DNA of 64,000 bases from Moraxella sp035181385 (GCF_035181385.1 NZ_JAXCJK010000001.1:124001-188000), one strand, 5' to 3'. Counted from the stretch's first letter, positions 1 to 9,534 are shown. Notes: a model not told the origin generated them from the sequence alone. Numbers and translations: made by a program.

Positions 1-2
1 TA

Positions 3-485
3 AATGCGATCACAAACCCAAGCACCAATAGCTATAAGCGTCTTGTGCCACATTTTGAAGCACCAATTAAACTGGCTTATTCTGCATCAAATCGCTCGGC
101 ATCTATTCGCATACCGCATGTCAATAGTCCAAAAGCGGTGCGTATTGAAGCTCGTTTTCCAGACCCATCTGCCAACCCTTACTTGTGTTTTGCTGCCATT
201 TTAATGGCAGGTCTTGATGGTATTGAGAATAAAATTGAACCAGGTGAGGCTGCGGATAAGAATCTGTACGACTTGCCACCAGAAGAAGAGGTGTTGATTC
301 CGACTGTGGCGGAGAACTTGGAGGTGGCACTTAATGCTTTGCGTGATGATCATGAATTCCTACTAAAAGGCAATGTATTTAGCAAAGAGATGATTGATGA
401 TTATATTGCTTTAAAAATGAAAGAAGTACAAAAAATCAATGAGGCGGTGCATCCATTGGAATTTGATATGTATTATCGTGCGTAG
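3..485 (+). CDS. glnA: Glutamine synthetase, C-terminal part (cut by window start)
   Basis: This is the C-terminal 160 residues of type I glutamine synthetase, which makes glutamine from glutamate, ammonia and ATP in the cytoplasm. The frame is open from the window edge and begins NAITNPSTNSYKRLVPHFEA, followed by KLAYSASNRSASIRIP; both are hallmark active-site and hinge segments of the family. NLYDLPPEE carries the tyrosine that GlnE adenylylates in enterobacteria, and glnE lies at 14.6 kb in this window. The end fits the usual length of about 470 residues. A strong terminator follows about 30 bp after the stop, so glnA is the last gene of its transcript. The ATG at 45 is internal. Confidence 0.97.
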   Translation, partial: NAITNPSTNSYKRLVPHFEAPIKLAYSASNRSASIRIPHVNSPKAVRIEARFPDPSANPYLCFAAILMAGLDGIENKIEPGEAADKNLYDLPPEEEVLIPTVAENLEVALNALRDDHEFLLKGNVFSKEMIDDYIALKMKEVQKINEAVHPLEFDMYYRA

Positions 486-513
486 TTTTATTGGTGGATT
501 TGTTAGTAAATTT

Positions 514-546
514 AAAAAAAGCATAAGACTGTCTTATGCTTTTTTT
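514..546 (+). terminator. Rho-independent terminator of glnA
   Basis: A nearly continuous inverted repeat: AAAAAAAGCATAAGAC pairs with GTCTTATGCTTTTTTT across a single-base centre and ends in a run of seven T. It starts 28 bp after the glnA stop codon. The symmetric A/T flanks would let it work in both directions, but no gene converges here. Confidence 0.9.
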
Positions 547-666
547 ATAAAATGGGTTAAATCATTGGTAAAAATGGCGTATTTTCAGTACAATAATTTA
601 TTAATGCGATATTAATGATATTAATGATATGAATAAAGCCGTAAGATTTGATGATTTGGGAAAATA

Positions 667-1923
667 ATGAAAACAGATAATATGGTGCAAATCAATACTG
701 ATGTACTTGTTGTGGGTGGTGGTGCGGTTGGCATGACATTGGCTATTGGGCTTGCCAAGTTAAAAAAGACCGTCATGTTGATTGATGTTAAGCCTAAGCT
801 GTCGGTGGTTGACGAACAAATGGCATTAAACAGGCGAGATGCTCGTGTTTATGCATTGAATTTAGCCAGTCTGAATTTGTTTGATGGCATCGGTATTGGC
901 ATTGATGTTTTTCAGCGCCGAGCAGACTACACAAAAATGCAGGTGTGGCAAGGCGATGGGCGTGGCGAGTTAAATTTTGCCAAACAATCGCTTACGCCAA
1001 GATTGTTGGGTAGTATGATTGAGCCTGCCATTATTGATGAGGCACTAAGACAACGAGCAATGCAGGCGGATATTACGCCATATTTAACCGTGCTGCATGG
1101 CACTTGGATTGATGAGCATTTTGGTATTGATGTGCGGCCAAAGACGGTGTGTGTTCGTATCATGAATGATACAGGTTGGACTAAGATTGTAAATACTCAT
1201 CTGCTGGTTGGTGCAGATGGGCGAGGTTCTGTCGTGCGTAGGCTGTCTGGCATTGGCGTGGATACATTAGATTATCATCAAACAGCCATCTGCTGTGCCA
1301 TCAAAACCGATAAGGCACATCAGCATACAGCCCGTCAAGCCATGCTTGATACAGGAACGCTTGCTTTATTGCCACTTGCAGATATGTCAGCAGATGATGG
1401 TGGGCATTGGCAATCGGTAGTTTGGACATTACCAACTCAGATTGCCAAAGAATTTTTGGCATTGTCGCCTGAAAATCTTGCTGATAAATTGGCATTGGCA
1501 AGTAGTTTTGAACTGGGAAAAATCCATCAGATCCAATCGATTGCCAGCTTTGCACTGTCTACCCAAGTTGCCAAAAGCTACATTGCTCCGCACACATTGC
1601 TTATTGGTGATGCAGCACACGGTGTGCACCCATTGGCGGGGCAGGGGTTGAATTTGGGTTTGGCAGATGTTAGCGAGCTATTAGCTCTTATTGCAAATGA
1701 TGGCAAAAATATCTGCAAAGTAGGCTTACTTCGTCAATATGAGCGAGCCAGATATGGCAAAAATACTTTGATGATGCATGGCTTTTCGGCGATTAATTAT
1801 GCTTTTGTGGGCAAAATCTTTCAAAAAGAGCCGATGCGGTTTATCCGTTCAGAGGTGGTCAATTTGACAGGTAAAATCCGCCCATTGATGGATTTTTTCA
1901 ATAAAAAAGCAAGTGGATTTTAG
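667..1923 (+). CDS. FAD-dependent UbiH/UbiF-family hydroxylase (ubiquinone biosynthesis)
   Basis: A 418-residue flavoprotein monooxygenase of the UbiH/UbiF/VisC/Coq6 family, which hydroxylates the aromatic ring of ubiquinone precursors. Seen in the sequence: the dinucleotide-binding GGGAVG at residues 17-22, the second FAD/NAD(P)H motif GADGRGS near 182, and the diagnostic FAD-ribityl motif GDAAHGVHPLAGQG near 314-327. The length is typical. The ATG at 682 (MVQINTD) is a possible alternative start, since the ribosome-binding site before 667 (GGGAAAATA) is modest. Which ring position it hydroxylates (UbiH, UbiF or UbiI role) cannot be told from motifs. It stands alone between the glnA terminator and a convergent exporter gene. 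Confidence 0.9.
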   Translation: MKTDNMVQINTDVLVVGGGAVGMTLAIGLAKLKKTVMLIDVKPKLSVVDEQMALNRRDARVYALNLASLNLFDGIGIGIDVFQRRADYTKMQVWQGDGRGELNFAKQSLTPRLLGSMIEPAIIDEALRQRAMQADITPYLTVLHGTWIDEHFGIDVRPKTVCVRIMNDTGWTKIVNTHLLVGADGRGSVVRRLSGIGVDTLDYHQTAICCAIKTDKAHQHTARQAMLDTGTLALLPLADMSADDGGHWQSVVWTLPTQIAKEFLALSPENLADKLALASSFELGKIHQIQSIASFALSTQVAKSYIAPHTLLIGDAAHGVHPLAGQGLNLGLADVSELLALIANDGKNICKVGLLRQYERARYGKNTLMMHGFSAINYAFVGKIFQKEPMRFIRSEVVNLTGKIRPLMDFFNKKASGF

Positions 1924-2028
1924 TGATGGTTTTTTTGTAATGAGGGTATGAGGGTGATAGTGTGAGGGCAATAGATTGTTTGGGATAGCTTGCTATAGCC
2001 AATCAAACTGCCCTATGAGTCATTTAAA

Positions 2029-2931
2029 TCAGCCCAGTGCACTAAAAAATACCATTAAGATGGGCGAGACGATGTTGGTGATAAAACCAAAACTGATCAC
2101 AGCAGGAATGATTTGTGTGCCACCTGCCGATGCGAGTGTGGGTAAGGCAAAATCAAGGCTGGTTACACCGCCAAGCCCAATCGCTGCTGATGATGAATAT
2201 CGCATGACATAAGGAATAATGATGAGTGCAATGATTTCTCTGCTAAGATCGTTAAGTAAAGCAATGCTTCCCCAGACGGCACCATAAGCATCAGTCATGA
2301 CCGTGCCTGATAGCGAATACCAGCCAAAACCTGATGCTAATGCCAGACCTTTGGTCATAGAAACATCATCAAATATCAGTGAAAATATTACGCCAGATAA
2401 TAAAGTTGCTGTCATGAATATCAGACTGATTTGCACCCCTTTTTTATTGAGCATGGCTTCTTTTAAGGTCATGCCAGAGCCTTTTAGACTGATGCCCACC
2501 AAGAACAATAATGCCATCAGTAAAATAGTAGTGGTGTTTTGTGGGGGTAAAAGCTGTTCTGGTAAAAATTTTGCTATTACAAAGCCGATTGCCAAGCAGA
2601 CAAGCTGAACCATGCTACTTTGTAGGTTAATTTTTGGCTTGTTTTGTAAGGTATTTATTTTTGTTTGACTGCGGTGATCAAGTAGCCATAGTGCGACCGA
2701 CCCAACACTGAGTGTCAAAAAAACAAGAGTGCTTAGATATAAAGCAATTTCACCAATTTTTTCAACAAGGTCATCAATCAGTCCAAGCTCAATGCCAATA
2801 ACAATTAAAATCAAATAAATCAGATAATTCAGTGCACGCTCGGCCATTTTTGTTAGGTCGGTGCGATTGGGCAGGGCAAACCCAATAAACATTGGTGTTA
2901 AAATCAGAATCAGTGTAACCAGTGCATTCAT
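2029..2931 (-). CDS. lysO: LysO-type lysine exporter (YbjE/DUF340 family)
   Basis: A 300-residue polytopic inner-membrane protein. It matches the E. coli lysine exporter LysO (YbjE) in several places: the N-terminal MFIGF..P..L and NYLIYLILIVIGIELG, the segment LLFLVGISLKGSGMTLKEA, the signature GFGWYSLSGTV near residue 200, SREIIALIIIP, and the C-terminal SPILMVFFSA. The family exports L-lysine and some toxic analogues. Repeated hydrophobic stretches cover most of the chain. The gene is transcribed alone, convergent with the hydroxylase gene and divergent from the MscS gene across a 270-bp gap. No known regulatory partner is adjacent. Confidence 0.88.
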   Translation of the reverse strand: MNALVTLILILTPMFIGFALPNRTDLTKMAERALNYLIYLILIVIGIELGLIDDLVEKIGEIALYLSTLVFLTLSVGSVALWLLDHRSQTKINTLQNKPKINLQSSMVQLVCLAIGFVIAKFLPEQLLPPQNTTTILLMALLFLVGISLKGSGMTLKEAMLNKKGVQISLIFMTATLLSGVIFSLIFDDVSMTKGLALASGFGWYSLSGTVMTDAYGAVWGSIALLNDLSREIIALIIIPYVMRYSSSAAIGLGGVTSLDFALPTLASAGGTQIIPAVISFGFITNIVSPILMVFFSALG

Positions 2932-3201
2932 TGCGTCATCTTAGTCGGATAAAATAAACCCAAAGTACGGCAATATTTTTTAATAGTTTAAAAATAAAAG
3001 CGTATTTTTGGTGATAAGTTTGTTAAAATGGTACATAATTTTTTTTTTATGAATAAAAACACACTGCGCTGACTTATTCATTGCATTATTTTATTTGCTA
3101 ATGAGGGTTGAGGTCAGCAAGGGTGGTTTTAGGCAATCAAATATGGGCGAATTTCTGCTACTATTGTAGCATTCTTACCCAACAAACGCTACCTTGGTCC
3201 T

Positions 3202-4371
3202 ATGAATAGTCAAAGTGTCATTCAATTTTTTGATAAAATTTTAAAAGATTTGCACCAAAGTGTGTATTTATTTTTGGGTGGCTCGCTGGACGACCAGACT
3301 TTGAACTGGGCGGAGCGTGGGCTGTCTTTGGCAACAATCATGATAAAAATTATGATTTTGCTGTCGGTGATTGGGCTTATTTATTGGTTTTGGGTGTATT
3401 GTATCAAATACGCTCAAAGATTTTTTCATGTGTCGCATCGTGGTGTACGCATTATGCGTGCTGTGCTACGATATATGTGGTTTGTTACAAGCTTAATTGC
3501 GGTGATGATGCAGGTCGGCATTCAGGCGGACATGGTCAAAGCAACAGCAAAAGCGGCAGCATGGACAGGGTTTTATTATGTTTTGTGGACGACATCGGGC
3601 AAAATGCTTAGTGGCGTGTTAAAACATTATGAATTGAACGCCTCCATTGAACAGCTGTTTAAAAATATGATGCTTGTTGTGGTGTTGGTGTTGGCATTGG
3701 CAAGCGTATTAGCCCAGTTTGGCTTTGATATTGTATCTTTGGTTGCAGGTCTTGGTATTGTTGGTTTGGCGGTGGGTTTTGCTGCCCAAAGTACGCTTGC
3801 TAACTTTATTGCAGGCATCACCATCTTGATTGAACAATCCTTTCAGGTGGGTGACTGGATTCGTTTGGGTGATAAAGAGGGTCGTGTGGTCAAAATCTCT
3901 CTACGAGCCACACAGATTCTTGACCGTGACAATATCATCATCATTATTCCCAACTCTACTGTTGCCTCATCTGAGGTGGTCAATCTTACCTCCAAAAAAA
4001 TGATTCGTTTTGATGTTAAGGCTCGTATTGCCTTAGAGGCTGACATCAGTCAGGCCCGTAGCATCATTGTTAAAACGCTATCTAAAGATGAGGTTGTATT
4101 AAAGCACCCAGCACCGATGGCAACGGTAGCAGAGGTTGGTGAATATGGCGTATTTTTTATTGTGCGTTTTTGGGTTGCTCCATTGTCGGTGGCTCGCATT
4201 CCCATCATCAAAGAAAATATCAATGAAAAAATTAAGCGTGCCTTAGATGAGGCGGGTATTTGGGCGCCTTATCCACACATGCGTCTTATCATGCCTGATG
4301 ATGGCGGTATTCAAATTGTCAGCCCATCTAAAAAGCTCGGCACAGCCATTGACGAGCAAACTGATGAATAG
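3202..4371 (+). CDS. MscS-family mechanosensitive channel
   Basis: A 389-residue small-conductance mechanosensitive channel homologue, expected to release solutes on hypo-osmotic shock. The pore helix and adjoining beta domain are clear: residues about 173-215 run through a Gly/Ala-rich segment (GLGIVGLAVGFAAQ), then STLANFIAGI and FQVGDWIRLGDKEGRV. The beta domain continues with LRATQILDRDNIIIIIPNS, as in MscS. There are three or four N-terminal membrane segments and a soluble alpha/beta C-terminus. It is longer than E. coli MscS (286 residues) because of extra N-terminal sequence. The ribosome-binding site before the ATG is weak. It is monocistronic, with an inverted repeat 55 bp after the stop. 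Confidence 0.93.
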   Translation: MNSQSVIQFFDKILKDLHQSVYLFLGGSLDDQTLNWAERGLSLATIMIKIMILLSVIGLIYWFWVYCIKYAQRFFHVSHRGVRIMRAVLRYMWFVTSLIAVMMQVGIQADMVKATAKAAAWTGFYYVLWTTSGKMLSGVLKHYELNASIEQLFKNMMLVVVLVLALASVLAQFGFDIVSLVAGLGIVGLAVGFAAQSTLANFIAGITILIEQSFQVGDWIRLGDKEGRVVKISLRATQILDRDNIIIIIPNSTVASSEVVNLTSKKMIRFDVKARIALEADISQARSIIVKTLSKDEVVLKHPAPMATVAEVGEYGVFFIVRFWVAPLSVARIPIIKENINEKIKRALDEAGIWAPYPHMRLIMPDDGGIQIVSPSKKLGTAIDEQTDE

Positions 4372-4426
4372 GGTATTGATTGCATCTAGGGGTGCTGAGT
4401 ATAAAAGTTAGCCAATCATTATGCTG

Positions 4427-4465
4427 ATAAATCCACCAAAAAGCATCGGTATTTGGTGGATTTAT
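4427..4465 (+). terminator. Strong hairpin between the MscS gene and rlmKL
   Basis: A perfect 14-bp stem: ATAAATCCACCAAA at 4427-4440 pairs with TTTGGTGGATTTAT at 4452-4465 around an 11-base loop. No long T tract follows, so termination strength is uncertain. It could also shape the rlmKL leader, whose start codon lies 39 bp downstream. Confidence 0.55.
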
Positions 4466-4504
4466 GCTATAATAATCGGTTGATTGCCCTGCTTTGGAAA
4501 AATT

Positions 4505-7324
4505 ATGAGCCTTACCACCCCTTTTCTTACCAATCCCTTTGACCATTTTGATGTTAATGCGTTTAATCTTGTCATCACTTGTGCTGATGGACTTGAAAAT
4601 GCTTTATTGATTGAGCTTGATGGTTTTGGTTTGCAGGGAGATATTTTGCGAGCAGGACGCGTGCAAGTTAAGGTCAATCTTGCCAAGTTTTATCACATTT
4701 GTCTATATTCTCGTGTGGCAAGCCGTGTTTTGTTGCCAATAGGTGAGTATTATTTTAAGCAAAAACCAACCATCAACAATCAAACGCTCAAGAACGATAA
4801 AGGACGCACCACGGCTCGCACGCTTGATACACCAGTGATTGACGAAGATGTACCAGAGGCGTTGTACCAATTTGCATCTCGTTATGACTGGACGGCAATT
4901 TTTGGTCTAGATAATACTTTTGCCATTCGTCTGTCTACTGACAAACGCATGACGGTCAATCAACAGTTTGCAACCTTACGCATCAAAGATGCGATTGCCG
5001 ATACTTTTAATAAAAAGCTTGGTGCACGCCCGAATGTTTCAAAAACGCCTGATTTTCATATTTTTGTTGCAGCAAATAATAAGTTTGCCGAGATTTTTTT
5101 GGATTTATCAGGCGTCAGTTTGCACCGTCGTGGTTATCGTGTGGTTAATACTACTGCACCTTTAAAAGAAAACTTGGCGGCAGCACTTTTGTATGAGTGC
5201 GGCTGGCATACAGGGCGACATGATGCCTTGATTGATCCGATGTGTGGTTCTGGAACTTTTATTGCAGAAGCCTTACTCATGCGAGCCAACTACCCTGTGG
5301 GATTGGATAAAAACACGAATGAGTTCGGTTTTTATTGCTGGGTGCATCACGATGATGAGCTGTGGCAGAGCATTGTTAGTATGGCAAGTGAGCAATTTCA
5401 TGCCAATTTGGACAAGCTTGTTCAAAATCCACCAACTGTCATTGCCTTGGATGCAGATGCTGCGGCTGTTCATGCTTGCCATCAGAATTTGCTTGTCTCG
5501 GGGCTTGCGCCAATATTGCCACACATTACCTTGCAACAAAGGTCTTTATCGGGGCTAAAAGATGTGCTGTCTGGCATTAAGGTAAATCATCCGTTGATCA
5601 TCACCAACCCTCCTTATGGTGAGCGTTTGGGTGAGGGCGATTTTATCAAGCCGCTATATCACGGCTTGGGTTTGCTGGCAACTGACGGATTTGCTCTTGC
5701 GGGTGTGGTAAGTGCGGATATGGCGGTGTTGGGCAGTCATGTTGAACATGTGGATACCTTGCCCATCTTGGAGCCAAAAACTTTACGCTGTCATAATGGT
5801 GCACTGACAGTGTATTTTAGATATGGGGCGATGGATTTGACAAGTGGCCCAACCTTGCTCGAGCGATTTGAAAAAAGACAAATCGTCCATGAAGAGTCGC
5901 AGGAGTTCATCAATCGGCTTCAAAAAAATTTGACCCACCTAAAAAAACTTGCCAAATCTAATGGGGTGAGTAATGTGCGTGCTTATGATGCTGATTTGCC
6001 CAATTATAATGTCGCTATTGATATTTATGGCGATAAAGTCCATGTGCAAGAGTATGCACCGCCTAAACAAATCCCTGTAGAGGTTGCTAAAGCACGATTT
6101 AATTTGGTATTAAATGGTGTGCGTGAGGTGCTTGGTGTGTTTCGTGAAGATGTGTTTATTAAGACACGAACTAGGCAGTTGGGTAATGAACAATATACCA
6201 AAAATCCCAATGCAGACATTAAACGCAAAAAAATGTATGTCGTGCGTGAACATGGTGCGTATCTGTATGTGAATTTTACTGATTATTTGGATACAGGATT
6301 GTTTATTGATCATCGCAATATGCGTCAAATTGTGGCTCAATCCAGCCGTGCTAAAAGAGTGTTAAACCTATTTGCCTACACCTGCACCGCCAGCGTGCAT
6401 TCTGCAATGGCGGGGGCAAAGACGGTAACAAGCGTGGACTTGTCTGCTAATTATCTTGACTGGGGCAAGCAAAATTTTGCTCTCAATGGTTTGGATTTAA
6501 CTGCCACTTTGCAAGATGAGGACAAATATCAATTCATTGCATCTGATGTTTTTGAATGGATTAAAGAGCATACCGAACACTATGATGTGATTTTTATTGA
6601 CCCGCCAACTTTCTCAAATTCTAAGAAGTTTAGAGGCACTTTTGATGTTCAAAGAGATCATGTTGCCTTAATCAACCGTGCCATGAATCGCTTATCTGCC
6701 GATGGCGTGCTGTACTTTAGTAATAACTACACGCGTTTTGCGTTAGATGAGAGTCTAATTGAGCGTTATGATGTGGTGTGCATGACAGATAAGACAATTG
6801 GTTTTGATTTTAATTCAAAAAAACCAATTCATCAAAGTTACCAAATTCGCCACAAAAATGGCACTCAGGCTAAGATAATACAAAGCACCCAAGATGATGA
6901 TTTTTTAGATGTTTATGATGATTTTAGAACCGATGGTAAGTTTGGTTTTAATAACGACACTCTAAAAAAAGGCAAATCTAGAGGTTTTATTAAAGGCAAT
7001 GCCAGCAAAGATGATGTCAATCTTGACTCTGGGCGTAGCATGAGGTCTGACGGTGCTAAAAAGAGTGGATTGAAAAAAGATAATTTTAAAAAAGATGGGG
7101 TAAAAAACGGCCATTTTGATAAATTTGATAAAAAATCCATCAAAAATTCTACTCGATTTGATACGGGGGAATTAAAGCATCAAAGAGATTCTGCCCAAAA
7201 ATCAAATACACCTGCACAAAAGGTGCGTTATGAGAAAATTGATGGCAGACTTGTGGCAAAACCTATTGATGAGTCGCAAGCTGATAATATTCCAAAAAAA
7301 TATACAATAAAATCAAAATCTTAA
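4505..7324 (+). CDS. rlmL: Bifunctional 23S rRNA methyltransferase RlmKL with long basic tail
   Basis: This is the fused enzyme that makes m2G2445 (RlmL part) and m7G2069 (RlmK part) in 23S rRNA. From the ATG at 4505 it is 939 residues, against about 700 in E. coli. Domains in order: a THUMP-type RNA-binding region up to about residue 160, a first methyltransferase domain with DPMCGSGTFIAEALL near 244 and NPPYGERL near 367, and a second with NLFAYTCTASV near 620 and FIDPPTFSNSKK near 698. The last 155 or so residues, from about nt 6855, are low-complexity and rich in Lys, Asp, Gly and Phe, without a recognisable fold. An upstream TTG at 4484 is in frame, but the ATG at 4505 (MSLTTPF) is preferred. 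Confidence 0.95.
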   Translation: MSLTTPFLTNPFDHFDVNAFNLVITCADGLENALLIELDGFGLQGDILRAGRVQVKVNLAKFYHICLYSRVASRVLLPIGEYYFKQKPTINNQTLKNDKGRTTARTLDTPVIDEDVPEALYQFASRYDWTAIFGLDNTFAIRLSTDKRMTVNQQFATLRIKDAIADTFNKKLGARPNVSKTPDFHIFVAANNKFAEIFLDLSGVSLHRRGYRVVNTTAPLKENLAAALLYECGWHTGRHDALIDPMCGSGTFIAEALLMRANYPVGLDKNTNEFGFYCWVHHDDELWQSIVSMASEQFHANLDKLVQNPPTVIALDADAAAVHACHQNLLVSGLAPILPHITLQQRSLSGLKDVLSGIKVNHPLIITNPPYGERLGEGDFIKPLYHGLGLLATDGFALAGVVSADMAVLGSHVEHVDTLPILEPKTLRCHNGALTVYFRYGAMDLTSGPTLLERFEKRQIVHEESQEFINRLQKNLTHLKKLAKSNGVSNVRAYDADLPNYNVAIDIYGDKVHVQEYAPPKQIPVEVAKARFNLVLNGVREVLGVFREDVFIKTRTRQLGNEQYTKNPNADIKRKKMYVVREHGAYLYVNFTDYLDTGLFIDHRNMRQIVAQSSRAKRVLNLFAYTCTASVHSAMAGAKTVTSVDLSANYLDWGKQNFALNGLDLTATLQDEDKYQFIASDVFEWIKEHTEHYDVIFIDPPTFSNSKKFRGTFDVQRDHVALINRAMNRLSADGVLYFSNNYTRFALDESLIERYDVVCMTDKTIGFDFNSKKPIHQSYQIRHKNGTQAKIIQSTQDDDFLDVYDDFRTDGKFGFNNDTLKKGKSRGFIKGNASKDDVNLDSGRSMRSDGAKKSGLKKDNFKKDGVKNGHFDKFDKKSIKNSTRFDTGELKHQRDSAQKSNTPAQKVRYEKIDGRLVAKPIDESQADNIPKKYTIKSKS

Positions 7325-7353
7325 TAAAATGAAATCTGAGCTGAGAAAAGATT

Positions 7354-8427
7354 ATGAATGATTTGAATCTTAATTTAAATGCAGATGATTTAAAAATCAT
7401 TGAAGCTTTATCGTCAAAATCAAATAGTGATGACCATGCTGATTTGGATAACGCTTACGATGAGATGTACGATTTGAACGATGGCATTAAATCTGTTCGC
7501 TTTAAAAAACTGCAAAAAAAGTTACGCAAAGAAGTCTCTTGGGCGATTCGTGATTTTAACATGATTGAAAATGGCGATGTGGTCATGGTTTGTATTTCTG
7601 GCGGTAAAGACAGCTTTACATTGCTGGATATTTTGTTATTTTTAAAACGCATTGCACCGATTGATTTTGAGGTGGTGGCGGTCAATCTTGACCAAAAACA
7701 GCCAGGCTTTCCTGAGCATATTTTGCCAGAGTATTTATCTAAGCAAGGCATTCCTTATTATATTTTAGAAAAAGACACTTATAGTATTGTCAAGCAAGTT
7801 GTACCAGAGGGTAAAACTTACTGTTCGGCTTGTTCCCGTTTGCGTCGTGGCTCGCTGTATGGCTTTGCCAAGCAAATTGGAGCGACCAAAGTGGCATTGG
7901 GGCACCATCGTGATGATATTTTGGCGACTTTCTTTTTAAATTTATTTCATGGCGGCAGCTTAAAGGCAATGCCACCAAAATTATTATCAGATGATGAGCA
8001 AAATGTACTGATTCGTCCGCTTGCTTATGTTGCTGAAAAGGACATCATTAAATATGCCAATTATAAGGGCTTTCCAATCATTCCTTGTAATCTGTGTGGC
8101 TCACAAGAAAACTTACAACGAGCTATGATTAATGATATGCTTCGTGAATGGGATAATGCTCACCCAAAACGCCTAGCCAGTATGTTTAAGGCGTTACAAA
8201 ATGTTGCTCCAAGCCAGCTTGCTGACCGCAAATTGTTTGATTTTGAGAGTTTAAAAATCAATCGCAATGATGATAAAAGACTGTTTGAGGGCGATCATAT
8301 TCAGGTGGGTGTTGTTGATAAGCTGGCGGATATGGGTCTGCCGACTAACCCTGAGGTGCAGACCTTTAATCCTAAGTTTGATAAGAATAAAGAGAATAAA
8401 ATTCCTGTGATAAACCCCTTATTATAA
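7354..8427 (+). CDS. ttcA: tRNA 2-thiocytidine(32) synthetase TtcA
   Basis: A 357-residue ATP-dependent thiolase that installs s2C at position 32 of certain tRNAs using an iron-sulfur cluster. It shows the PP-loop SGGKDS near residues 82-87, the first cysteine pair in YCSACSRLRRG near 156, the family block ALGHHRDDILATFFLN, and the later CNLCG near 245. The N-terminus is about 40 residues longer and more acidic than in E. coli TtcA. The C-terminal 60 or so residues are also extra. It begins 29 bp after rlmKL on the same strand, so both RNA-modifying genes may share a transcript. Confidence 0.95.
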   Translation: MNDLNLNLNADDLKIIEALSSKSNSDDHADLDNAYDEMYDLNDGIKSVRFKKLQKKLRKEVSWAIRDFNMIENGDVVMVCISGGKDSFTLLDILLFLKRIAPIDFEVVAVNLDQKQPGFPEHILPEYLSKQGIPYYILEKDTYSIVKQVVPEGKTYCSACSRLRRGSLYGFAKQIGATKVALGHHRDDILATFFLNLFHGGSLKAMPPKLLSDDEQNVLIRPLAYVAEKDIIKYANYKGFPIIPCNLCGSQENLQRAMINDMLREWDNAHPKRLASMFKALQNVAPSQLADRKLFDFESLKINRNDDKRLFEGDHIQVGVVDKLADMGLPTNPEVQTFNPKFDKNKENKIPVINPLL

Positions 8428-8521
8428 GGCTTAAATTAAAAGATCGGGTGTGGTCATGACATCTTGATTGATTGCACTTTTGCTTTGGTGTGTTTTTTTG
8501 TTAGATGGTATGATCATGTGC

Positions 8522-8998
8522 TTACACACCTGTATCTTGTTTAAAATGCTCAATAAACCATGCTAAAGCCATGTCATAAGCTAAATCACCAAGCCCACAA
8601 ATCACACCGACCGCCTTATCGGAAAAGTAAGAATGCGTGCGAAACGGCTCACGAGCGTGAATATTGGATAAATGCACTTCAATAAAAGGCTTGTCTGCTG
8701 CTAACAATGCATCTCTGATGGCAACCGAAGTATGTGTAAAAGCGGCAGGGTTGATGATGATGGCATCAAAACTTTTGCTGTCGGCCAGCAACCCTAATTC
8801 GCTGATTTTATCAACGATATCGCCTTCATGGTTGGATTGAAAAGCGGTGAGTTTAATGCCATGTGCGTTCGCTTTTTCTGATAGGCGATTTTCAATATCG
8901 CTAAGCGTAGTTGTGCCGTAGATGTGCGGTTCTCTTTTGCCTAATAAGTGCAAATTTGGACCATTTAATAATAAAATGTGCGGTGTTTTTAAACTCAT
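8522..8998 (-). CDS. aroQ: Type II 3-dehydroquinate dehydratase
   Basis: A 158-residue class II dehydroquinase of the shikimate pathway, which converts 3-dehydroquinate to 3-dehydroshikimate. The active-site loop NGPNLHLLGKREPHIYG is near the N-terminus and carries the catalytic arginine and tyrosine. The substrate-binding NHEGDIVDKI, the INPAAFTHTSVAIRDAL block and the HLSNIHARE histidine segment follow. A TTG codon at 9016 is in frame, but the ATG at 8998 (MSLKTPHILLLNGPN) gives the family's normal start. It converges with ttcA and is divergent from the cold-shock gene. Confidence 0.95.
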   Translation of the reverse strand: MSLKTPHILLLNGPNLHLLGKREPHIYGTTTLSDIENRLSEKANAHGIKLTAFQSNHEGDIVDKISELGLLADSKSFDAIIINPAAFTHTSVAIRDALLAADKPFIEVHLSNIHAREPFRTHSYFSDKAVGVICGLGDLAYDMALAWFIEHFKQDTGV

Positions 8999-9125
8999 GC
9001 CAAATGCCAAAATCAAACTGATGAACGGGGCTATTGTAACAGATTTATCAGCAAAGATTTGAGTTTATTGTTGCTTAAATCTGCAAATTTTTCGTAAAAA
9101 TTTTGGTAAAAATTGTAAAAAATAC

Positions 9126-9154
9126 TTGTATTCTTAAATTATCATTGATATGAT
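9126..9154 (+). promoter_or_regulatory. Candidate sigma-70 promoter and long leader of the cold-shock gene
   Basis: TTGTAT at 9126-9131 and TATGAT at 9149-9154 are separated by exactly 17 bp. The -10 box lies inside a perfect inverted repeat, AAATTATCA (9136-9144) against TGATAATTT (9151-9159). Transcription from here would give an untranslated leader of roughly 160 nt before the ATG at 9325, close to the length known for E. coli cspA mRNA. The 326-bp gap 8999-9324 otherwise holds no gene. Confidence 0.55.
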
Positions 9155-9324
9155 AATTTCAGCAGTTATTCAAAGATGTGTTTTTTTGTAAATATTTCAT
9201 ACAATTAATTTGCGAAAAATTAACCGCCAGAATGTCTGTGTTTGGAATAAAAGATCGATTGTCGGTCTTGTTAGTTGGCTTGCGATGAACATCGATTAAG
9301 CATTTTTAGTTTATAGGAAAAAAT

Positions 9325-9534
9325 ATGTCAGTTCGTGAACAAGGTACTGTGAAGTGGTTCAATGATTCTAAAGGCTTTGGCTTTATTCAACGCACAACAG
9401 GCGAAGATGTGTTTGTACACTTCCGTGCGATTTTGGGCGAGGGCTATCGCTCACTAAAAGAGGGTCAGGCGGTTGAATTTGTGGTAACCGAAGGTGATAA
9501 AGGATTGCAAGCAGAAGAAGTGACCAAGCTTTAA
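9325..9534 (+). CDS. Cold-shock domain protein (CspA family)
   Basis: A 69-residue single cold-shock domain that binds single-stranded RNA/DNA and acts as an RNA chaperone. Both RNA-binding motifs are present: RNP1 as KGFGFIQ and RNP2 as VFVHF. The N-terminal GTVKWFNDSKGFGFI is standard. The domain insert RAILGEGYRSLKEGQAVEF is the usual linker. A ribosome-binding region (AGGAAAAAAT) precedes the ATG. The gene has a long leader and its own terminator, so it is monocistronic. Cold inducibility is inferred from the leader, not shown. Confidence 0.96.
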   Translation: MSVREQGTVKWFNDSKGFGFIQRTTGEDVFVHFRAILGEGYRSLKEGQAVEFVVTEGDKGLQAEEVTKL

